Source: CBDUQP01 sp965369385 (GTDB taxonomy: Bacteria; Planctomycetota; Phycisphaerae; SM23-33). From it: DNA of 24,070 nucleotides. Below the pieces are notes generated by a model. It made no database searches and was not told where the DNA came from. It was given only the letters and a program-made list of their open reading frames with translations. Both the position numbers and the translations under genes were made by a program. This document shows, in pieces, positions 21,895 to 24,070 of this stretch; position 1 is the first letter of the stretch; each line of letters begins with the position of its first letter. Location: positions 1 to 24,070 of the forward strand of contig CBDUQP010000043.1 of NCBI GenBank assembly GCA_965369385.1, in the 5' to 3' direction.

Positions 21895-23193
21895 TTAACT
21901 CAGATTCGTCAGACCATAGCCGTGTTCGCCGTGCTGGCTGTGGTCCAGGCCCGCCTTTTCCTCCTCCTCGTTCATTCTCAGACCGAACACCTTGTTCACG
22001 AAAACGAGAAGAACCAGAGTCATAATACCCGAGTATGAAATGCTGACCAATACGCTCTCGGTCTGGTTCCAGAGCTGTTGATAGAAGTTGCCCACGCCGC
22101 TGCCTGCCCTGAGGAAGAATGTCAGGCCGATCGCGCCGATTATCGCCGCAATGCCATGGATTCCGAACACGTCCAGCGTGTCATCGTATCCCAGGCGGTT
22201 CTTCATCACTATCGCACCGTAGCAGCAGCACGAAGCCAGTGCCGCCAGTACCATCGCTCCGCCGGGAAGCACATCTCCCGCAGCCGGCGTGATTACCACC
22301 AGCCCCGCAAGCATTCCCGACACGAACCCCAGGCTGGTTGCTTTCTTGTGGAAGAATCCTTCCAACGCCATCCATGTTAGCGAGCCCATGGCGGCGGCAA
22401 CTTGCGTTACGGTCAACGCCTGGGCGGTCTGCAGGCCGCACGATACCGATGATCCCGCATTGAACCCGAACCATCCCACCCACAGCAGGCCTGCTCCCAT
22501 GAGAGTCATGACGAGGTTATTGGGGTTCATCGCCGTCTTGGGGTATCCGTAACGCGCCCCAAGATACAGTGCGGAAACCAGCCCTGCCACGCCGGCTGAG
22601 ATGTGAATTACCGTTCCGCCGGCGAAGTCGATGGCTCTTCCCGTGAGAAAGCCGCCGTCAGCCCACACCCAGTGACACAACGGGTTGTAGACGAGAAGGC
22701 TCCACAAGGCAATGAAGACGCAGTAGCCACGGAACTTGACTCGCTCGGCAAACGCGCCGGCGATCAGGGCGGGGGTAATAATGGCGAACTTGCCCTGGAA
22801 CATCGCGAATATGTAGTCGGGGATGCCCGCATCGGAAATGGAGGTGTCTATGCCCTTGAGCATGAAGAAGTCCCAGTTCCACCCGAACCATCCGCCAAGC
22901 ACATTTTCGCCGAATGCCATCGAGTATCCGCAGACAACCCAGATGATCCCGACAATAGACATGGCTGCGAAGCTGTGCATCATCGTGCCAACCACGTTCT
23001 TCGTGCGCACAAGTCCACCGTAGAACATCGCCAGTCCCGGCACCATCAGCAAGACAAGTGCAGTAGACGTGAGCATCCACGCGGTGACACCCGAGTCAAT
23101 GCGCGGCGCAGCTTGAGCCTCCGCCGCCAGCGCAGCTTGGGGCACCGCCATGATAGCCACAGCCGCCGCGATCAGCGATAATCTCTTCAGCAT
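21895..23193 (-). CDS. amtB: Ammonium transporter
   Basis: AmtB is a trimeric channel for ammonium uptake across the cytoplasmic membrane. The 432-residue protein begins with a cleavable signal peptide (about 1-23, ending AALAA) as in E. coli AmtB, then eleven hydrophobic segments. Conserved functional residues are seen: the Phe gate (AMFQGKFAIITPALIAGAF and GWFGFNAGSS), the Asp of AIDFAGGTVIH and the twin His of GTVIHISAG and FGIHGIAA. A charged C-terminal tail with MNEEEEKAGLD is the region that contacts PII proteins. AGGAG precedes the ATG at 23193. A sigma-54-type promoter lies about 215 bp upstream, with an inverted-repeat element between. glnK follows and is probably in the same operon. 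Confidence 0.97.
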   Translation of the reverse strand: MLKRLSLIAAAVAIMAVPQAALAAEAQAAPRIDSGVTAWMLTSTALVLLMVPGLAMFYGGLVRTKNVVGTMMHSFAAMSIVGIIWVVCGYSMAFGENVLGGWFGWNWDFFMLKGIDTSISDAGIPDYIFAMFQGKFAIITPALIAGAFAERVKFRGYCVFIALWSLLVYNPLCHWVWADGGFLTGRAIDFAGGTVIHISAGVAGLVSALYLGARYGYPKTAMNPNNLVMTLMGAGLLWVGWFGFNAGSSVSCGLQTAQALTVTQVAAAMGSLTWMALEGFFHKKATSLGFVSGMLAGLVVITPAAGDVLPGGAMVLAALASCCCYGAIVMKNRLGYDDTLDVFGIHGIAAIIGAIGLTFFLRAGSGVGNFYQQLWNQTESVLVSISYSGIMTLVLLVFVNKVFGLRMNEEEEKAGLDHSQHGEHGYGLTNLS

Positions 23194-23219
23194 CTCATCT
23201 CCTCGATCGAGTTTTCACT

Positions 23220-23380
23220 TAGAGCGTTCCTAACGCATCTGTAGCGTTCGAGCTGGCTGCGTCTGCGGCTGGCTGCGTCCGGCTGCATCGACAACCCACG
23301 GGGTTGTCTGCTTCGCCGTCCTTGCCATCCTTGTCCTCGCCAGACGCTCGACCCGCTACAGATGCATTAGGAATGCTCTA
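23220..23380. mobile_element. 161-bp inverted-repeat (MITE-like) element in the amtB leader
   Basis: The terminal arms 23220-23246 and 23354-23380 match at 25 of 27 positions, begin and end in TA, and are followed inward by weaker pairing. The interior holds Cys/Gly-type GGCTGCGTC repeats and an inner hairpin (23290-23297 with 23301-23308). It has no coding capacity. TA ends suit a non-autonomous relative of a TA-targeting element (IS630/Tc1 type), but no transposase is present to confirm this. Confidence 0.7.
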
Positions 23381-23407
23381 GCAGGCCAACCCAACACCTC
23401 TCCCTTA

Positions 23408-23423
23408 AGCACGTTGCGTGCCA
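23408..23423 (-). promoter_or_regulatory. Sigma-54 (RpoN) type -24/-12 promoter of amtB-glnK
   Basis: Read on the minus strand the site is TGGCACG-CAAC-GTGCT, which matches the published consensus TGGCACG-N4-TTGCW at every informative position but one (G for T). The GG and GC are at the required spacing. Transcription would start near 23398, about 205 nt before the amtB ATG. The same bases also form a small palindrome (GCACG-TTG-CGTGC), so a protein operator is an alternative. Confidence 0.65.
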
Positions 23424-23549
23424 AAACCAAAACTAGATTCTAAGTGCTTAGGAAAATTGGCGTTAGAAAGGGTAGGTCCAGAGAGGCAAAGAACGTAACA
23501 AGTTACAAGAATGTGAGAAATGCGAGGCAGGCATTACAAAATAGTAAGA

Positions 23550-23580
23550 AAGACGCCGACCTTGTGCAGGCCGGCGTCTT
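23550..23580 (-). terminator. Terminator of the minus-strand frame at the right edge
   Basis: AAGACGCCG (23550-23558) pairs exactly with CGGCGTCTT (23572-23580), with extra CC/GG inside. On the minus strand it is followed by CTTACTATTTT. It lies 35 bp beyond the stop codon of the reading frame at 23615. Confidence 0.75.
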
Positions 23581-23614
23581 CTTCGTGAATCGTTGGTGGT
23601 GAGTTTCGGCGAGG

Positions 23615-24070
23615 CTATCTCGTTTGATTGAATTTCGGGAAGGACTGGGCGGCGCATGTAGATTCACTCTGAATTGAAACAAGTCCTTTCTCGTACTTGC
23701 GTTTGGCCAGGCTGCATAGTTCGAGGTGATCCAGTGCATTGCGGATGGCTTTGCGAGTGGCAAGGCATGCGCGGGCCAAGTCGGATTCACTGCGGCCGGT
23801 CTGAGGTGACGCATGCCCTGATGCTGTGACAAGGATGTGTTGGGGTTGGGTGTGCGAGATTCTTTTCTAGTAGGAGATAAGAGCTTCTTCATAAGGCATT
23901 AGCTTCGCTTCAAAAGCAGAACTTGCGAGCAGCAGACGGCGGCAGAAATCAGGCTGCAGAAAGGTCCTATATGCTGACTGGGCTGAACAGGTGAGCAGGT
24001 GATTCGCCACTGTGTTCGCTTCGCTCACGTGTGGCCAGGAGACCGCAGGTGAGCTACCTATTTCAAATCC
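23615..24070 (-). pseudogene. Reading frame interrupted by one in-frame TAG, partial at the window edge
   Basis: On the minus strand one frame is open for 152 codons from the right edge (24070) to a stop at 23615-23617, broken only by TAG at 23867-23869. The edge part (67 codons) ends in MPYEEALISY, and the part after the TAG (83 codons) contains SESDLARACLATRKAIRNAL and LCSLAKRKYEKGL, which look like amphipathic helices. The only ATG in the downstream half of the first part is at 23899. A rho-independent-type terminator follows the final stop, supporting real transcription. No family is recognised. It could be a gene inactivated by a point change, two separate frames, translational read-through, or a sequencing error. 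A translated dispersed repeat is also possible. Confidence 0.4.

Noticed and set aside
1..24070. CRISPR array, prophage or defence island
   Set aside because: No regularly spaced repeats of CRISPR type, no phage structural genes, no nucleases or toxins recognised; the tandem repeats at 1752-1831 are too short and have no spacers.

Overview
The window looks like part of a Gram-negative bacterial chromosome of moderate GC content, most likely from the Planctomycetota and plausibly class Phycisphaerae. This is inferred from gene content: kdsB (Kdo and lipopolysaccharide synthesis), a DUF1844 protein, a Gfo/Idh/MocA oxidoreductase with an extra Cys cluster, a GntR/LacI-type sugar regulator, a URO-D-superfamily enzyme, and very divergent copies of core genes. 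No 16S rRNA or other phylogenetic marker was available to test it. No rRNA, tRNA, CRISPR array or transposase was recognised.

Layout. 1-950: a minus-strand DNA-binding protein with two HTH motifs and a RAMA-like C-terminal domain, followed by a 16-bp hairpin. 948-2582: peptide deformylase (minus), then RNase III (plus) behind a long repeat-filled leader. 2862-4315: a membrane-anchored PGRP/amidase-like protein lacking a zinc ligand, a REP-like palindrome, and a response-regulator-like protein lacking the phospho-acceptor Asp. 4835-7767: a CDP-alcohol phosphatidyltransferase (plus) converging on a CBS-domain protein and miaB (minus). 7952-10822: a plus-strand run of lipoprotein, PAS histidine kinase and kdsB, ending in a strong terminator. 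10940-12013: a URO-D-like enzyme (minus). 12246-14475: a divergent CTP synthase and a DUF1844 protein (plus), closed by a bidirectional terminator. 14578-16475: an unknown protein and a Gfo/Idh/MocA oxidoreductase (minus). 16770-17342: a HEAT-like fragment that may be the relic of a larger gene. 17385-19070: an Lrp/AsnC regulator and alanine dehydrogenase (minus). 19394-21203: a GntR/LacI-type regulator and a small membrane protein (minus). 21485-23193: an amtB-glnK pair (minus). 23615-24070: a minus-strand frame interrupted by one TAG and running off the right edge.

Nitrogen is the clearest functional theme. Alanine dehydrogenase with an Lrp-type regulator handles alanine and ammonium. AmtB with a PII protein handles ammonium uptake. 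A near-consensus sigma-54 promoter (23408-23423) lies upstream of amtB, and a 161-bp inverted-repeat element lies between that promoter and the gene.

The main unexplained signals are: a dispersed palindromic repeat whose CTAG ends supply the stop codons of three annotated genes; the sigma-54 promoter plus inverted-repeat leader; the TAG-interrupted frame at the right edge; and several core proteins (RNase III, CTP synthase, PII, the receiver and the amidase) with changes at normally conserved functional residues. I found no obvious defence island or prophage.
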